Source of the DNA: Candidatus Atribacter alterifermentans
GTDB lineage: Bacteria; Atribacterota; Atribacteria; Atribacterales; Atribacteraceae
Direction: 5' to 3'
Assembly (NCBI GenBank): GCA_012517635.1
Contig: JAAYUP010000398.1
Location: forward strand, 1 to 15,184
DNA length: 15,184 nucleotides
The notes under the pieces were generated by a model. The model made no database searches and had not been told where the DNA came from. It worked only from the letters and a program-made list of their open reading frames with translations. Shown here piece after piece: positions 14,644 through 15,184 of this stretch. The translations under genes were made by a program, and so were the position numbers. The first letter of the stretch is position 1; every line of letters begins with the position of its first letter.

Positions 14644-14678
14644 AAAATTGATGTTTAAAAATAAACATCAATTTTTTT
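14644..14678 (+). terminator. Terminator of the homocysteine operon
   Basis: A 14-bp AT-rich stem (14644-14657 with 14662-14675) with core TTGATGTTTA/TAAACATCAA and a 4-nt A loop runs into a T tract. It begins 56 nt after the COG2122 stop. The symmetry may also stop transcription from the other side. Confidence 0.8.
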
Positions 14679-14717
14679 ATTCTACATAACTCAACTTTCG
14701 CACTAAAATAAATGCTG

Positions 14718-14744
14718 AAAAACCTTGATTTTAAAGGGTTTTTT
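14718..14744 (+). terminator. Second weak terminator-like hairpin
   Basis: AAAAACCTT (14718-14726) can pair with AAGGGTTTTT (14735-14743, one G-U pair), followed by T. It lies between the homocysteine operon terminator and the transposase gene and may shield the latter from read-through, as is common at insertion-sequence borders. Confidence 0.4.
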
Positions 14745-14749
14745 AATGA

Positions 14750-15184
14750 AAACACCCCTCCTTTATGGTAGAATTGTCTTAGGAAAAAAAACCAATCACC
14801 ACAAAGAGAGAGGTGTCTTCATGACTATCCTACCAGAAAATTTGGAAAATGAAAGGACCTTATTACCCATGTTTTCCTCCTTTATGAAGGAGTTCAAATT
14901 GAACCAGCTGTTTCGGAAATGTTCTATCCGTAAAGAAAAAGGAATACCTGTCAAAGACATCTTTCAGATGATCTTTCTTTTAGTCTTTACTCAGAAAAAC
15001 GTTGCTGGTCTTCTCCAATCCCGACATCCCCTTTTCCAAGGAAAGAAAGATACCCTTTACCGTTTCCTCCACAAAACGAGTGGGTGCTGGCGAAAATTGC
15101 TCTTCCTCTTGAGCACCAAAGTGGTTACTGAAGCGCTCCTTCCTTTTTCTCACCTGGCACGCTACACCTGGGTGGTGGATGATT
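14750..15184 (+). mobile_element. Insertion sequence, left part only
   Basis: The window ends inside an insertion sequence that carries a DDE transposase gene. The left end should lie between the hairpin ending at 14744 and the transposase start at 14821; the stretch near 14752 (ACACCCCTCCTTTATGG) is a candidate terminal repeat. The right end is outside the window, so neither the inverted repeats nor a target duplication can be checked, and the left boundary is approximate. Confidence 0.5.
14821..15184 (+). CDS. Transposase, IS4-like DDE family (3' end cut by window)
   Basis: An open frame of 121 codons runs from the ATG at 14821 to the window edge with no stop. The visible part begins MTILPENLENERTLLPMF, has helix-rich segments VKDIFQMIFLLVFTQKNV and DTLYRFLHKTSGCWRKLLFL, and reaches WVVDD at residues 117-121. 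The last is the strand that in IS4-like transposases carries the first catalytic aspartate of the DDE triad. GAGAGGTG lies about 8 nt before the ATG. The rest of the catalytic domain is beyond the window, so it cannot be said whether the gene is intact. The family is assigned by pattern, not by a search. Confidence 0.75.
   Translation, partial: MTILPENLENERTLLPMFSSFMKEFKLNQLFRKCSIRKEKGIPVKDIFQMIFLLVFTQKNVAGLLQSRHPLFQGKKDTLYRFLHKTSGCWRKLLFLLSTKVVTEALLPFSHLARYTWVVDD

Overview
The window is AT-rich bacterial DNA, densely packed and mostly in tight operons. It has strong AGGAGG-type ribosome-binding sites, several TTG starts, consensus sigma-70-type promoters and a T-box leader. A lipoprotein, a membrane-anchored SurA/PrsA-type foldase and a periplasmic-type sugar-binding protein point to an anaerobe with a complex envelope. 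The homocysteine-synthesis trio (COG1900, NIL-ferredoxin, COG2122) is typical of methanogens and anaerobic bacteria. Together these fit a Firmicute-related or Atribacterota-like anaerobe. This is inference; there is no rRNA or other phylogenetic marker to fix it.

Region 1 (1-3687) starts with GC-rich hairpin repeats. It continues with a minus-strand OsmC-like protein, a plus-strand lipoprotein of unknown function, and a convergent minus-strand pair: a SurA/PrsA-like peptidyl-prolyl isomerase followed by a VanW-domain protein, read from a good promoter at 3731-3759. Region 2 (3851-8170) is a fatty-acid and phospholipid operon: fabZ, fabH, fabF, plsY, trxA and a secreted polysaccharide deacetylase. 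The junctions overlap or are only 1-11 nt apart. It ends at a strong bidirectional terminator shared with a small minus-strand ACT-like gene (8233-8481).

Region 3 (8497-11849) holds a repeat hairpin, a near-consensus promoter and a CUT2-type sugar ABC transporter (single-domain ATPase, permease, binding protein) closed by an intrinsic terminator. Region 4 (11884-14678) is the most interesting part: a consensus promoter and a complete T-box leader. The specifier reads AUG and the UGGU acceptor-pairing bases fit a tRNA with A73, so it should sense uncharged tRNA-Met. It controls three genes that match the aspartate-semialdehyde plus sulfide route to homocysteine: a COG1900/DUF39 protein, a NIL-domain 2[4Fe-4S] ferredoxin and a COG2122/UPF0280 ApbE-like protein. 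A terminator follows, and the window ends inside a DDE transposase gene.

The central reading is a methionine-responsive, self-contained homocysteine-synthesis operon in a bacterium. Methionine shortage leaves tRNA-Met uncharged, which should stabilise the antiterminator and switch on sulfur insertion into the four-carbon precursor.
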